64,000 nucleotides of DNA. Origin: Dromaius novaehollandiae. Its lineage: Eukaryota; Chordata; Aves; Casuariiformes; Dromaiidae. How positions within the stretch are numbered: position 1 is the stretch's first letter; the number at the start of each line of letters is the position of its first letter. The notes below the pieces were generated by a model that had not been told where the DNA came from, did no database searches, and saw nothing but the letters and a program-made list of their open reading frames with translations. The stretch covers positions 17,581,501 through 17,645,500 of the forward strand of contig NC_088111.1 in the NCBI RefSeq assembly GCF_036370855.1. Reading direction: 5' to 3'. The position numbers were made by a program, and so were the translations under genes. Shown one piece after another: positions 13,524-40,203 of this stretch.

Positions 13524-15357
13524 TTGTTGTCGAGAACAAACCTCCTAAAACAGTACAGCTTTGCCAGGCCTGGAGCGGTGCTGGGAGCGGGGTCAGCCCT
13601 GCGCTGGGGGGCTCGCCCACCCCTGGCGCCTGCTTAGCCGAGGGGCACGCAGCAGCGAGCAGGGATGCCGACGGTGGCTTCACTGGCAGCCTGGCTCCAC
13701 CGCAGGAAGGGGCCACACGTGGGGCCAGCGCTGCCCTCAGCACCTTCCCCGGGGCTCAGCTCAGCGCCCCGGCCCGGGGCACCACCCCAGGCCTCGCCCC
13801 ACCAGAGGTAGCTGGGTGCAGCCAAGACCTCTCAAACCCATCACTGGCTCCAGGCCCCCCCAAAAGGTATAAATAGACAAACGTATAGAAAAGCAGTTAG
13901 TTTTAACACGGTGCTGCCCCACAAGCTGCCTGTAAATAAGCCTACCCTGAGTGCGCTTGAAAGTGTAACAACTAGTGTCACTTATCTAATCAGTAGCTTA
14001 CCTGGGCGCCCACACTGGCAGGGCACCAGCAGAGGGGGGAAGCCGAGTGGGGAGCCAGCCTGGAGGGGCCAGCGAAGGCTGGCCTCGCTCTTTGGGATGC
14101 TGGAGACAGGGGTGGCCCCGGATTTGTGCTGGGCTGAAGTCACCTCAGCTGCCCGGCAGCTAACACCATCACCCAGCCGGGCAGGGGGACAGGGCCGCCC
14201 CAGGGGAAACGGCTTCCAGTTGTACCAGGAGATGTGGCACCTCGAGTACCCTGCTCTGGGACAGCCCTCGGAACGGCAAAGCCAGGCCAGGCCAGGGCCC
14301 CATGGAGAAGACAGCAGGACAACGGCTATGAGCCAATGATGGCATCATGTGGCACCAGCTCAACGGTGACACTGCCAGGACAGAGCGGCAGCTCGTGTTG
14401 ATCAGTGCCTGAACAGCAGCCCTCAGCAGCACAAGGGCCACCCTAGGCCGTCGCTGCCCTCTCTCGCTTACCATGGTTCCCGCACCCCTGCCAATACTGG
14501 TGGCCAGGGCAGGGGTGGGGAGCGGAGGGGACAAGCTGCCAGCTGGGGCAGGAAGGGCAGATGGGCTGAGATCCTGGCACACTGCAGGACTCCAAACATT
14601 TTGCACAGAAACGAGAAACAGAAGGGACCTGGGACAGGTCGCGGTATCGCTCGCTCCCCTTGCGGCCCAGGGCTGGGGGCTGCTGCCACAGCGTCCCAGC
14701 AGGACAGCGGAAGGGGTCAGGAGCCAAGTGACCCCAAAACCCCAGCATGGGCCGTGCTGGCAGAGGGACACGGGGACTCCCGCTGGAGACTTGCCCCATG
14801 GGACCAGGGCTCTTAGCCTGTTCAGCAACTCTCCCACAGGAGCCCAGAAACTGGCACAGCCTCAATGCCAGGGCTGCGAGTCCCAGGGGGCTCTGGGAAG
14901 GTATATATAACATCTCCCGCAAAATTGAGGGCGCCAACGGGGCCCAGCACAGCTCTCTGGGGAAGAGATGTGCCTGGCCTGGCAGATACTGAAACATGTC
15001 TGAGCATAAAAACAAGCATTAAAAAATAACCAGAATAAAAGATGGGGACAATCCTCCGACTCCCAGTGAGGCTGGGCCCCCAGGCAGAGACTGCCCGGAC
15101 CCCATGGCCACGGCTGGGTACGGGAGCCACGCAGCTGAGTAGGCCGCAGAGGCCGGCAGGGCCAGGCGGGCTGGTGCCAGGGAATCGCCTGTCGGGCTCT
15201 GTGCTGCTGGTGCTGAGGTCTGGTTCCGCTGGTTCTGCAGTCAAGGCTGGGCGGAAGGAGGGTTTCCCAGCGGGGAGCAGCTCGACGCAGGGCCCCTCGC
15301 TGGGGCGTCACTCGGGGGGGAGGCTGGTGTCACAGGGAGGATGGGGGAGAGCAGTTC
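13518..15357 (-). other. RHOT2: RHOT2 3' untranslated region (inferred)
   Basis: Sequence from the TGA at 15358-15360 to the AATAAA at 13518-13523. No open frame joins it and no repeat is recognised. Confidence 0.55.
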
Positions 15358-27462
<12,105 letters not shown>

Positions 27463-27638
27463 GGCGGCCGCCGCCGCTCCGGGGCCGCCGCCGCCGCTTC
27501 CGGCCGCACCAGCGAGCGGCGCGAGCAGAGCGGCGCCCCGCGCCCGCCCCCACGGGCCCTCCCCCACGGGCCCGCCCCCACGCGCCCTCTGCCGGCCGGA
27601 GGCGGCGCCGCCCCGCGCAGCTCGCTCGCTCTTTCTTA

Positions 27639-27644
27639 TTTATT
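27639..27644 (-). terminator. WDR90: WDR90 polyadenylation signal AATAAA
   Basis: TTTATT on the plus strand inside a short AT-rich stretch, 221 bases downstream of the WDR90 stop and 177 bases upstream of the RHOT2 start codon. Confidence 0.75.
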
Positions 27645-27805
27645 TCGGTTTTTTTCTGTTTGTTTTACCAAAAAACAAGCGAAAACGCGGCAACGCCCGC
27701 GCCGAGCGGCCCAGGGACCCGGCCGGCCGCTGCCGGCACCACAGGCCCTGCGCGGCCCCCAGGGGCCTGGCACAGCCGACCAGGGTGCATGGTCCCCCAG
27801 ACCCC

Positions 27806-27830
27806 GTCTGTCCATCCGTCCGTCCATCCG
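27806..27830. repeat. Short (TCCG/TCCA)n tetranucleotide repeat in the WDR90 3' UTR
   Basis: About six CCGT/CCAT-type units in tandem. Confidence 0.7.
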
Positions 27831-27864
27831 GGCCCCATCCGCGGGGGGCAGCGGCCTTGGCCTC

Positions 27865-30800
27865 TCAGCTGCCCGCCGTCTCCCACACGAGGATGCCGTT
27901 GTAGGCGGCCGTGAAGAGGCGCCGGCCGGAGGGGGTGAAGCGGCAGAGGTGCACGGCGTCGTCGTGCCCAGCGTAGTCCTGCTCCGCTCCCGCCGGGCCG
28001 CGCAGCAGCCGCAGCAGCCGCTCTGGGGGGAAGCGGGGAGCATCGGCGGGGGCGGGGGGGCTGCCGCAGCCTCTGCCCACCCTGCAGCTGGGACCCCACC
28101 TCAGTGTGCAGGAGCTGCAGGCTTGACCCCTCTCCCCTGTGGCCTGGGGCACAGGAGGGGGTGCGGACCCCGGGCGCTGGGGGGCTGGCAGGGAGCCGGC
28201 AGTAATGAGGAGCTGAATTCCCGTTCTCTGGCTGTGAAGCATTCCTCATGAAAGCGAGACCTCCCCTCCTCTCCGTTTAGCTTCCTTTACTGATAATCCC
28301 CCCCCTTCCCCGAGCACAGGAGGAGATCTGCCCCCTGCTGAACAGCTTTTTGACAAGCTGAGTGACGGGACAGCTTCTCGTGGAAGTGAGTGCGCAATTA
28401 ACAGCTGGTAATCGAGGGGGGCCGCTCCACACAGCACACCGGCACGCTGCAGCAATGCACGCAGCAGCACGTCCCTGCAGCCCTGCTGAGCAGTGGAGCC
28501 AGGGAGCCACACGCCCTCCAAAGCACTAGGGCCCCGGCGCTCGGCTGTGCAGCACATCATGCTCTTGGGCTCTCGAGTCGCTGTCAGAGCAGGACAGACG
28601 GACACACCGCCGCCAGGAGACAAACAAACAGCTAGTGGAGTGAGGTGTCCTCCAAAAGGAGGGCACTGATGCACAGATTGTCCCTGTGCTGTGGGAAGGT
28701 CCCTTCTGCCTCTAACCCACACAGCTGCAGAGCTGCTCACTCCCAGGCAGAGGAGATGAAGACAGCCCATAACCCCGAGGAGTCATTCCAGTGACAAATC
28801 TTGCTCATGAATAAGCACGTGCCCCATCCGTCAGGCCTGACTTCATCTTAGCTCCTTTCTAAGCTGCGAGTCTCACAGGGCTTTCTCTGGGCCTGACACC
28901 CACCCTGCCCAGGAGAGGGGGCAGCTCCCTGCGCTCCTGGGGCTGTAGCTCCCCCCAGGAGGTCACGCCAGGCTCGGTGGACGTGGTGGATGTGTGCACC
29001 CATCTCTAACTCTCAGTGAAGAGACAGGGATGCTTGGTCCACTCACACTTGCAGGCAGAGAGAATGGGAGATCCCTCCCTGCCAGAGGTAACCTGGGGAC
29101 AGGCTGCCCGGGGAGCAGAGCCCACGGCGCGCTCCAGTACTTACCGCCAAAGCCGACAGCGAGGAAGCGCGCTGCGGGAGACAGGCTCAGCGACATGGCA
29201 AAGTACGGCAAGGAGATCTTCCCAACTACCTGCACTCCATCAAGAGAAACACCAACACCGCAAAAATGAGCAGGCAGCAGAACAGCTGCTGAACTCACAC
29301 CCTTCAGGAAGGTAAAGGGCTCCTCTCAAAGGAAAGGCTGACAGATGCACAGCATCTCTGAGCTCAGAACCCTGCCCAAGGCATTGAGTTTCCAGAGAAG
29401 ACTCAATTTAGAGACTGCTAGTGCTTCCGAAAGCCAACGCCTCCCCCCGCCGGCCTGAAAAGCAGGAGGGCAGCAGTGGTGACTAGCAGCCCAAGGAGGT
29501 GTAGAGTCCCCTGCTCTTCACTGCTTACCTGGGTCAGATTCAGAGTTTTGAAAGTAAAAAGTTGCTGCACTAACCAGCTGCTCAGCTGAACCTACCTCCC
29601 ACCTTCAGACTTCATTTTACGTGTACTGCTCACCTCCGGGCCCCGGTTAGCGTGGGGGTGCCACTCTGTGTAGGACATGCACCAAGAGGGTGTCTTGCTC
29701 TCTAGAGCCACCCATCTTTCCCTGCAGAAAGACTGGCTCGTCTGCAAAGCACCCTGGTTTGGCCTGCAGGTTTCCTAGGTCGAGACAGGGCAGCGCTGCC
29801 TCACCCTCCCCTGCGCGTTGTACATCGTGAGCCAAGGTCAGCGCAACGGCAGAGGCACACCCGCGCTGCGCTGGAGGGGCTCCAGGGTGCACAGGGAGGG
29901 CACAAGTACCTGCTTCTTGCGCAGACTGTAAAACAAGACTTCCTTCTGCATCCCAAAGCCAACGTAAACCAGAGTACCGTGTTCCCAAGGGCAGAATGCT
30001 GCCAGGCTCGGAGGGAGGCTGCTGAGACCCTGGGAGGGAAGACCAAAAGCAACAAAAATAAGGCTAGCTTCTCCAGCCATGCCTAGTCTGGGGGTGGGGT
30101 AGGGGTTGAAAGGAGAGCAGTGCGTGGGCAGAGCACCAGGATATTAGTATGATGGAGACTGCTTCCTCCCTCTCACATTGTGGTCTCAAACTTGCTCACT
30201 GCAAAGCAGCAAGGAGCAAACACGTACTATCATGAGAACCTAAGGCAAGTCTCTGTATTGCTGACTCATAGGAGCAGGAAATACAGGGTTCAGCAGCTTG
30301 GATTTTCACCAAAGCATTATTCCTACATGGGCTTGAAGGTGGGAGTGGGTTGTGGATGGGCTTCAGCATGAGCAGACAGGGCCCAGAAGATCAGATCTAC
30401 AGTACTGGATGCAAGATCAATCCTTCCCATATTTAGTATGGTGAGACCTACAGCGCATTTTCTTCATGAAGAAAAAACTCATCATTTCAGAAAGGTGTTT
30501 TGGGAACGAATAGAAGAAACATTAACAGAACCCAGCTGCTGTATCAGCCCGGGCAGTGTCTGGGCCCAAGTGGCAGGCTGAGGTACCGCTACTTGTTCCT
30601 CTGAAAAGATCCAACTTCCTTTTGCATGACAACATTGCATGTATCTGGGACTGCCTTCACGTCCTATCCTATACAGACCCTCCTCTACTTCCTAGCAGTT
30701 GTCCTGCTGTCCCAAATCTCACACCTAGTTTGGAGCTGAAGTGTTCTGCAAATTATCACAGGCACTTAGGGATAGCATAAGTATATTTGGCTCTATTAAC

Positions 30801-33800
30801 CTCCTCATTCACTGGGCTCCTGGCTCAGAATATTTATGCTGTTTGGGAGTGCTGAAGTTAGCAGCATGCTCGTAATTAGGTCTCTCTTCTGTGTACTGAG
30901 TGCGCTGATTCCTGGCTTGTGCTCTATTTTGCATAGAACAGGTGTATCAGCTCTTTGCAAATGCAATTTTTGACTCCTCATGCTTACAAAGGCAGTATTT
31001 CCCAGCGCTTAGGCAGTGCCGCAACTCATGCTGCAAATCTACACCCTAGAAGGTACATTAGCAACTTATCCCATGAGCAGCAGAACTAATGAAATTCCCT
31101 TTCCTAAGTGCTTGCTCTTTGTACCTGTCCCACTCAGCTGTAACAACCCCAGCTCTCCCTGCCAGGGCCCCAAGGAGACTCTTTCATCCTGAAAAGGATC
31201 AGCAGTGCTGGAGTGACCTGGGGCTGCATGTTGGCAGTTGGCCAGCCAGACACAAAACACCCAACTTGTGTGGCCTTCCCCTCACGTGGCAGCACCCACC
31301 TGGGTTTTTCACTTGCACCCAGACAACAATTGTCACTAAAGTAGTATGAAACCAGTACCTTGAAACACCTCTCCTTCAGATTTGGATGACAAGTTTAAGA
31401 TGCATTAGACTGCGCTGACAGTTTAATATGAGTTTTGATGGAGGCCTTTCATCTCATTCACAGATAGGCAGAATGTGCCAAAGGGACTGGGGCTGCACAG
31501 CGCTAAGATCACGACATGAGCACACACGAGTCAGCATGTCTTATTCCCACCTCAGGAACTGCAGGAGCAGGGAAGCTGAGCCAGTCAAGGAGCTCGCATT
31601 TATCCTTCAGCCAGTCGGAGGCCCAGACGCTGACCCGCCGATCTGAGCTGGTGGCCAGCCAGAGTTCACTGCCCTCCACCCCAAAGTCATAGTACTACAG
31701 AGGGAAAAAGCAACATTACCACTCTTGCAATACAGAATCTTTGAAAGAAAGCTGCCAACAAGAACAGACTGGTGTAGGGCAAAAGTTTATGGGAATGCAG
31801 ACCCTACATAGAAGGGGTTTAATGCCAGGACTAACCTACTAGAGTCTCTCACCTGACAGTCCTTAAAGTCTCTTATCAGACTGAAATAGGTTAGGCACCT
31901 CTGTCCTGCCCTGTGGGGATGACCTTGCACAGCCGCACAAGGCAGCTGCCAGTACCAAAACCAGCACTACGTTCTGGGCTGACAGCCCCTGGCAGAAGAG
32001 GCCACTGGAGGAGGAATGAGGGCTGGACCTGCATGATGCAGATCTCTCTCTAGGACACCCCAGATCTGCACATCCTCCTAGGGGAGTGTTTGTAGGTATC
32101 GTGTTTGTCCTAACAATGTCCTTCATCTAAAACTGAGGAGGATCAAGTAAATCCAGAACTATCAGAGAGAGCAGCCTTACAACATGGATGATTTTAAAGC
32201 CTGAAACTTAGGCAAAATTATTCTTGTCTCAAAAACTGCACAAAGGAAAAGAGACTGTTCATGAAGAGAAGGTCAAAGGAAATGCTAATAACGTCACACT
32301 TGTACAGCCCCAGATTCCTAGTCACACAGCAGGGACCACACAAACAGCCAGCTGCACACTCAAGGCAAGGCTGCTGCTGAGCAGTAGAGAAAAGCACAGT
32401 GACCCCAGCGAGGCCCAGAGGCCCTTCTCGGAGACGCAGGCTATTTGCCCAGGCTTGAACGCTCACAGCCCAGGCCGCTCCAAAGCGGTGCCTGTGGGAG
32501 AGCCTGTGGGGCAAGCGCTCCAGCACGCACGCAAGCACCAGCACACATCGCATCTGTGCACTGTGTCTACGACAGTTACCAAGGGTCCCCCCATCTCCCA
32601 GGCACAGACGTGCTAAGGATTACACCTGCAAAGCCTGTGGCTTTACTCCACTGACGATAACCCTAGAGAAACTGAACAAGAGTTACTGGAGGTGATGGGC
32701 ACCCAAAGAGGAAGAGAGGGACAACCAAGCTTGCTCAGTGACCAACCCTGCCACGTTGCAGCTCCTTCCTACAGCTGTGCAGTGACACACAGGAGACTCA
32801 CTACAGAAGAGCAGCAGGGCAGAAAGGGTGAAGTCTCACCTGCTTCCTGGTGCACTGGATGACAGTGATGGGGGAGCCTTTGTGGTCAGTGAGGATGCGA
32901 ATAGTCATTCCAGTGCGAGGGCTGCTGACAGCCACAACTCCGTCCTTGCCCCCTGATAAGACGATTTCTCCTGTGAGCAGAGAAGAAGACAGAATGGGCC
33001 ACTTCTTGTGGGAGAAGAAAAAGCCCATAGGTAAAAGGTCCAAGATCATGTGATATGGATGTCCCAAAACACTGAAAAGCTGGAAACAGCTGGTTTAGGG
33101 GCTGGGTAAGATGAGCTGTCTCAGAGACATCCATTAAAATACCACATCTGAAGAGCAGATGATGTAGGTTATCAGCAGGAGGACACAAAGGGATGTATGT
33201 TGCATTCAAAGCCCTCACCTGTACCATGGCCAATGTACCTGCCATCTCCCATTTACCAGATGTTCAGCTTGTGGATCTACTGTAGGTCATTGATATGAGC
33301 TCCCCAGCTCTCCCCCGCCCCAGGTTTTTGGGCAGGTCACCAGTCTACAGAGCTGCTGGAGGTCAGACCTGTGCCCGGGTAACCGAGGCCCAGCCAAAGC
33401 CGTGCCTCCTCGCTGTTGTGGTGGACAGCTGGGTGCGACCTCACCGTCTGTGGTATAGGCAACTGCTGTCAGTGCAACAGCGTGTGGGTGCATTTTCAGC
33501 TCCATCTCCGTCCTGGAAATGCTGAACACACGGATGGTGCCGTCGCTGTACCCTGCTACCACGTGCTGGCTCTCAGCTCCCGGGGCACCAATGGGCCAAG
33601 GCTTCCAGGCCAGGCACTGGCAGCTCTGCAAAGGAACGAGAGTAGAGACCTGAGGACATAAGACAGCAGGACTGTGCACATCAAAGCACAGCTCCACCTG
33701 CAAGTATTTCTCACAGCTTCAGCCTCTACGAGGATGCAGCAGTCCTTGTAATCCCAGCAGTGGACAGTGCCTACTTCCAAGACGAAAAGACTGATGCACT

Positions 33801-36800
33801 GCAAATGATTACCTGGTTCAGCACTTGAAACTGTACCACCAGCTCCATGCTGCCCAGAGACCAAATCCTCACACTGCCATCTTCAGCACACGTGGCACAG
33901 TGAGTCTCATCAGGACTGAAGGACACTTCGTTCACCTGCAGCAAAAATGGAGATGGAGGAAACGGGCCTTACAAATGCCACAGCTTAGAGCACATCTACT
34001 CTTCTGCCCCTCTCATCCCCCAGGACTCTTCTCACAGGAAACAGCAGACAACAAGTCACAGACATTAAGAAAGGTGGGTTGTTTTCTTTCTGTGCTTAAA
34101 AGAAATTTGGGGCTTACAACTAGGTTTGTAAAGGAAATTGGTAAACAAAACCACAAAGGTAGGACCAGGTACTATGTGACATAGGTTTAAGCTAAATATC
34201 CTCTCTTCCACCATTTGAAAACTTTCTTCTGCAGACTAAAGACTGTTCAAAGCAACTGCAGCGTTCAAAATAGTCACTCTTCAGACCTGTTTATGTTTTA
34301 GGCAAAGACCACTTTATCCAATATAGATGTCTAGCTAATAAGCCAGACTGCTTCCAGGATGCATCCAGCAGTCAGTACTCAGGAACTAAACCTTAGTGAC
34401 TCTGTGAACTATCATTTTTCCACTCGGACAGAAAGGCCCACAGTTATTAACAGGCTACGGCAGTTAAGGCCTACGGCTGTTAGGCTAAAGTGGATGAGCC
34501 AGATTTCTTCATGTCTGACTCCTCAGTGTTAGCTGCAAAGTTATCTCTAGGAGGAGAACAGGGAGACCTCCTTCACAGCGTCCTGGCAGCATTACAAGCC
34601 CTGCAGCTCCACGGAACACTTCTGCAGCATGGGCATCCTTTGAGCATGGCCCCTTGAACACAGGTAGCATACAAAACACGTGCTGCTTTGCAGGACAAAC
34701 CTCCTTCCCAGACCATCTAACCTTGTTCTTGTGTCCGCTGATTAGTCGGATGCTCGTGCTCTCTGTCCAGTTGATGTACCACAGTGTTCCTGTGGTGGTG
34801 CCCACAATTCCCATTTCTAGATAGTCATCAAAGGCTGCACTGACTATTGTCCCATCGAGGGTCATCTCATGTTCCAGCAGGACGGAGCTAGACCTGGAGG
34901 AAAGGAGGATCCAAAAAAGGTTGGCTCAGCTGTTGGAACAGACAGCCACTGTGCTCTCTTTAAAGGCTGCCCCTAGCACTTTTCTGTGATGTATTTGCAG
35001 CTAGATAATTCAGTGAGAGACACCTGTACATAGAACAGTTGCTACTGTTACACTTGCACAGAAACTATCTTTTACAGGAAAGAGAAAGAAAATAGGGATG
35101 CAACATTGCAAGAGAAGAAACAAAACCAATATATTTTAACTAATTCTCTTAAAGGAGTTCCTACAAATCACTAAAACAAGTGTCAGGAATACTAAACTCC
35201 ATTTCCAGACCAAGAGGGTCCAGCTATCTGTAGCAAAAATTCAGAAAAAGATCCAGACCAGACGAATCAGCAGTCATGGGATGCAGAGGAAAAGCTAAGA
35301 ACGAAGGGCAGCACAGAAAGCATGGTTGTAGTCAGAGCTGACATCTGTCTGTGAAAAGCCACCTCTCAGTCAGATCCTGGGAGCAGCCAGACAGGGGAAA
35401 GAACATCTCTCAGGAGCGCAGCGAGCGGGCGAGACGTGTGCAAGCACAGCGAAGATGCTGCGGCCACGAGCCTCCTACCTGGCGTCAGAACCTTTCTGCC
35501 TCAGCTCCTCCACGGCTGCCACTGCCCACAGACGGATGCGTTTCGTGTTGCTGCCGCTGGCCAGCCTGTTGTGCTGACACACCAGCACACCTGGGAGGGC
35601 ACAAGGGAACGAACAGCACCCGTGAATAACCACACAGCTCGTGGCCATCGTCTGAGGTGTGCTTGTTGGCTAGGCTGCTGCTTTGTTTGGGGTGGGCAGT
35701 GTGGTTCTACCACAGCAGGGAGCTGCACCCGATACCCAGTGTTTTTACAGATTAGAGGTGGACCTCAGGCTACCCAGCTCTGACATGGAAACCTGGGTCA
35801 CGGATCCATTGCCACCCCTTCTTGCATCCAACACAGCAACAAACTTTTCCGAGCATAGGGACACAGCTGAAATCAAAAGCTCATTGATGTTCTTTCCCCA
35901 CAAGTTTCCATGAAACTTATTACAATCCTGACGGATGCCTGGGACATCTTCACCCACCGATCTCGCCTTCATCAGCCTCCCATGTCATGAAGCAGCGATT
36001 AGTCTCTGTGTCCCACACACAGATCTGGCCTGTGTTGGTCCCGCTATAAAGAAGAGGGTCGTCACCGTAACACAGTGAGGTCAGTTCCACCAGTCCTAAC
36101 GCATCAGGGACAGGCGCCTGATGAACCTGCCAAAGCCACATAAAACAAAAGGGTCAAAGAGAAAGCTGTTTTACCTATAGGAAAAAAGAGTCATCCTCCC
36201 ACCCAATTAATTTAGTTAATGCATCAGATGCAATCAAAAGCCAGCCACAGTCAGTCAGCATCATCTTACTAAGGGAAACCAACTCTCACAAAGCCTTGCG
36301 GAGGCAGAGCTTCCATCTTGCTCACCAGGGGGGCTGGGAAAAGAAGTCAGAGATGTTGAACATGAATTTTAAAAGAAGGTAAAACTGAGATTTACCTTGA
36401 GGTTGATGTCAGCCCCCCGCTGCTCCAACAGCCAAAACGTCACTGCTCCCCTCCCCACACAGGCCAGTTCTCCGTGAGAAAGAGGATTAAAAGCCACATC
36501 ATGGACTGGCTCTGAGATGTGAGTCGATGACATGAGTTCATAAGTGTAGGTATCCCACAGTGCAATAGTTTGATCACTGTAGTCACCTAAGTAGAATAAG
36601 AAAGACAGTAGGAAGAAATTGTGTGTTTCTTCAGGACGGCTCCAAGCATACACATTGCACACGTATGCACCAAGTTTGTCATTGCATTATCCAGTTGTTC
36701 AGAGACGACTGCTGCAAGCATTGCCACACGCAGAGACACATATAACATGTTTCCCTGTGTTTCCAGCAAAGGCTTTGCTCACTCCCCCTCTCTTCCTTCG

Positions 36801-39800
36801 AAGCTAAGCATTCAAAGGGCTCTCTGAAGACATGAGAACAGGCAGAGAGAACCTGTAACAGCGATGAGCACAAGAGCAAATCCCCAGGGGAATCGTGATC
36901 TCACTCGGTTCCACACCAGGACATGTTGCTAAACGGACTTGCTGTTACAGCTCCAAGGAACAGACTGCAGGAGCGAAGCAGAACAAGAGAAAAAGGACTG
37001 GCTTCCTCTCAAACACATGGCAAATCAGTATAGCTGAACTGTAACCTAACGTTTTTAGAAGATATGCAAGGGAAACCACTTGACAGCCTTCTATCTATCC
37101 ACTGTTCTAAAAGGCCCCAGCAGAAGCTGGCACTGAACTGATCGATAAAGTACTCTGAGGAAAAAAATTAGGAAATAATTCAGGATGATCTTTCTGTATG
37201 TTCTGGGAACCTTCCCTAGGTGCTCCTATCTTCTGTGGATCTGCCCTACCCAGCTAGCTGCAGCAACTAAACGCTTCGGAGGAATGTTGCCACTAAAATG
37301 CTTCTTTCTTTTGTATTTTGTCAGGGAAAGCACTGAAGCGATAAGCCTCACAACTACCTCAGGAGCCAGGAAAGAATGAGGTTCAACTCCTGTGACAGAA
37401 CTACTGCTCGAGACAGAAGGTGACATAAGCCTTTGAAGCAGGTTTGAAACAGAGTGAATTCCCTCATATCAGAAGACAAGTGACTGAGAACACAGCTAGA
37501 TAGAGTTAGTCTATATACTGAAAGTGCTTTAGTGACAGCAAAAGCTGCACAACGTGATGGATCCTTATTTGCTTTGAGGACAGGTAAGTAGCCCAACACT
37601 TCATGCTGAAGGTTGTAGCAAATCTAGTCCTCCTGCAGGGCCTCTAGCCAGCGTTTGAACCGGCTGATGGATGGAGTGGTAGCGATCACAGCAGGCAGGG
37701 CAGATTTTCTGCTGTTTCTACATCCTTAGTGGCTATTAGACACCTCAATATACATCCCACACAATCCCTCCACTGATATTATGCTCTCAGTGCTAGCAAC
37801 ACTTTCAAAATAAAGAAGAGATGTAGCTGTTGCTGAGGTCAATGCTGAGATGGGAATTGATCTTAATGGAAGCCACAGTATCTGGGTGGCAGCAGATGGC
37901 ATGGACCTTGATGACAGCAAGCATCCCCAGCTCTCAGGCAAGTCTGGAGGAGAATGTCCTCCTGCTTCTGAGGAGGGGGGTGTTTCTGAGGAACGGGTGC
38001 CTCACTGGCCTTTCCCAGGCTCCAAAATCTCAGTGGAGACTTTCAGCTTTTCTATTCTCTGTAGCCCAGAGCAGAGCTGGAGAAAGACAGCTTCTTTCCC
38101 ATTGTGCTACGTGGAAAGCACAAAGCTGCAGAACCCCCTTCTCTTTCTCTAAAGCAAAGCTTGCTTTTTTCAAGGCCAGACTCACCAGCCCAGAGAGAAT
38201 GTGTCGCCTGCTCCACAGGTCCTCTCTCATGCAAAACAAGAGCTTACTAATTGCATATTTGTCCTTTAAATGTCCCCTGCCTAAACAAAACAGACAGCTT
38301 GAGCGTCCATCTTGTGCTGGCATCACCGCTTGGCAGGCGGCTCACAGTTTGAAGCCTGGCTACTTCTGTGCAATTCCAGCTAAGCAACAATAAGAAGTCC
38401 AGAAGAAGGCATTTCCCTTTGGATACTATATATAGTAACTGCAAACTATTTACACAGGCTTAACAAGCCCTAGTGAGCCAGAAGAGCGCTATTACTCAGA
38501 AACAAGCTTATTGGGGCAATGAGAAAGAACTGAATATGAGCTGGTGCGACCCCAGCCTTCATACTCATGGCTGAGATGGACGGGGCACATGCTTCCACCT
38601 CTCAGTGCTGCCAAAGCACCCTGGAAACACACTCACTTGAAAAGACCACATCTGCATGTGGTCGCTCACAGAAGGACTTGAGATCACTTGCTGCATTACC
38701 CATTCCCCAGTTTATTAAACTTCCTGGCAATCTCACTGTGAAAACAGTGCCCAGTGCCAAGGCTACCGAGCAACTTCATACCCACACGAGCCTGGCACAC
38801 ATCTTGCAGGTATTACATACTTAGAGCATGTTCCTTCCATGAACTGGCTGTTCTGGGGCATACTTACACACTTATACCTTGCAGCTACAGATATACTGAC
38901 CTAATGTAATGAGAAATCTGTCATCCCGAGAGTATGCCATGGCTTGCACTTGCGTCTCATGATGGGAGAGACGTCTTGTGCAAACCCCTTCCTGGATGTT
39001 CCAGATGCAGATCTGACAGTGTGAGTCTCCACTCCTCCGTCCCGAAGCAGAGGCAAGAACCTAGCAGAACAATACATTGTCACTGAGACCTTAGCAAGTA
39101 ATTAGAGGATGGTTCATTAGCTGCTTAATCTTCAAAACCGTTAGTCCCAAATTAAGGTCAGAAAGTTATCAAAAAAAAAATTCTACAAGAACCACCATCA
39201 CCTAATGCGGGGATGGAATGGTGGAATCACCCAGAGGAAGGGAGCAACCTTCACTGTCACACTGATCAAACACAACAAATAAATAGGCTCAAAAGATGTT
39301 TATTTTATTCCAATAATCCCACATATCCATGCAACAGGCAGAAGGAACAACAGATGAATGGGATTTCTGTCAGTAACATTCCTCCAGCCCAAAGTAATAC
39401 ATATAAAACACAGCTCTAGGAAAGTGGAAGTCACTCTTACCTGGGCATCGTGGCTGACAGCTAGTGTAGAGACCTCCTCAGCGTGGCCAAGCCAGTGATT
39501 CTGTGATCCTGAGTGCAGGTCTTCAACCACAATGATGCAACCGCAGGTGTAGGCGAAGAAGCCTATTTGATAGCGTAACATGAGGAGATGGGGGTTTCTC
39601 CATGTAAAGGCTTCACATACAGCACCCACTACAACTTACATCACAATCCAGTAAAATTCTTTTTTTTTTTTTTTTTCAGGGATACATAAAAGCTGACTCT
39701 TCTACACAGCCAATGCAGCATGCTTCCTATCAGGTTGAGAGGGGAGTTAGGACAAATCTCTCTTCCCCTAACTTGAGCAAAGCAAAGCTGTTGGGCATCA

Positions 39801-40203
39801 CTCCAGCTCTGAAAAAAAGAGGCGAGATGGCCTTTGTAACAGCCTTCCCCCCTGCTCTAGCCACTCAGCAACTGAAGCCTGAGACTGCTCTGCCAACAGC
39901 ATTCTCAAAAATGCCTGTATCAACTAATGTTTGCCAATAGCAAATAAAAAGGATTACTGGATTTTCTCGACACAAAGAATCACTGTATTAAAGCAAAGAC
40001 CTTAACCCGACAGCTAGAAGATTGTAAGCTGGCTCAGTGTATGTGTACAGACAGCTAGGGCTCACGCACTGCCCACCTCTCCAAAGCCTTCCCAGTGTAC
40101 CTGTGTCTGGGTTCCACACCATATTCCCTCTGCCATTCCCATTGTAGCCGATCACTGCTTTTAGCTTCAAGACCTCATAGCCAGCTGGAGGTGATGAGAA
40201 ACT
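27865..40203 (-). CDS. WDR90: WDR90 exons 29-42: second WD40-repeat series and C-terminus
   Basis: Exons 40101-40203, 39441-39562, 38901-39060, 36396-36586, 35958-36126, 35479-35590, 34722-34893, 33813-33935, 33445-33625, 32840-32970, 31551-31694, 29910-30029, 29145-29229 and 27865-28022. Conserved runs include LKAVIGYNGNGRGNMVW, FFAYTCG, VVEDLHSGSQNHWLGH, CQICIWNI, TIALWDTYTYEL, GQICVWDTE, RIRLWAVAA, SGHKNKVNEVSFSPDETHCA, SVRIWSL, VSVWASDWLKD, AAFCPWEHG and a final repeat GHDDAVHLCRFTPSGRRLF...ILVWE. The stop closes the last strand two residues after the WE motif plus TAGS, as in human. The final exon is far more GC-rich than the others because it lies near the RHOT2 CpG island. Confidence 0.94.

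Noticed and set aside
37830-38393. 187-codon plus-strand open frame in WDR90 intron 31
   Set aside because: No recognisable family and no splice or promoter context. It is probably a chance frame.
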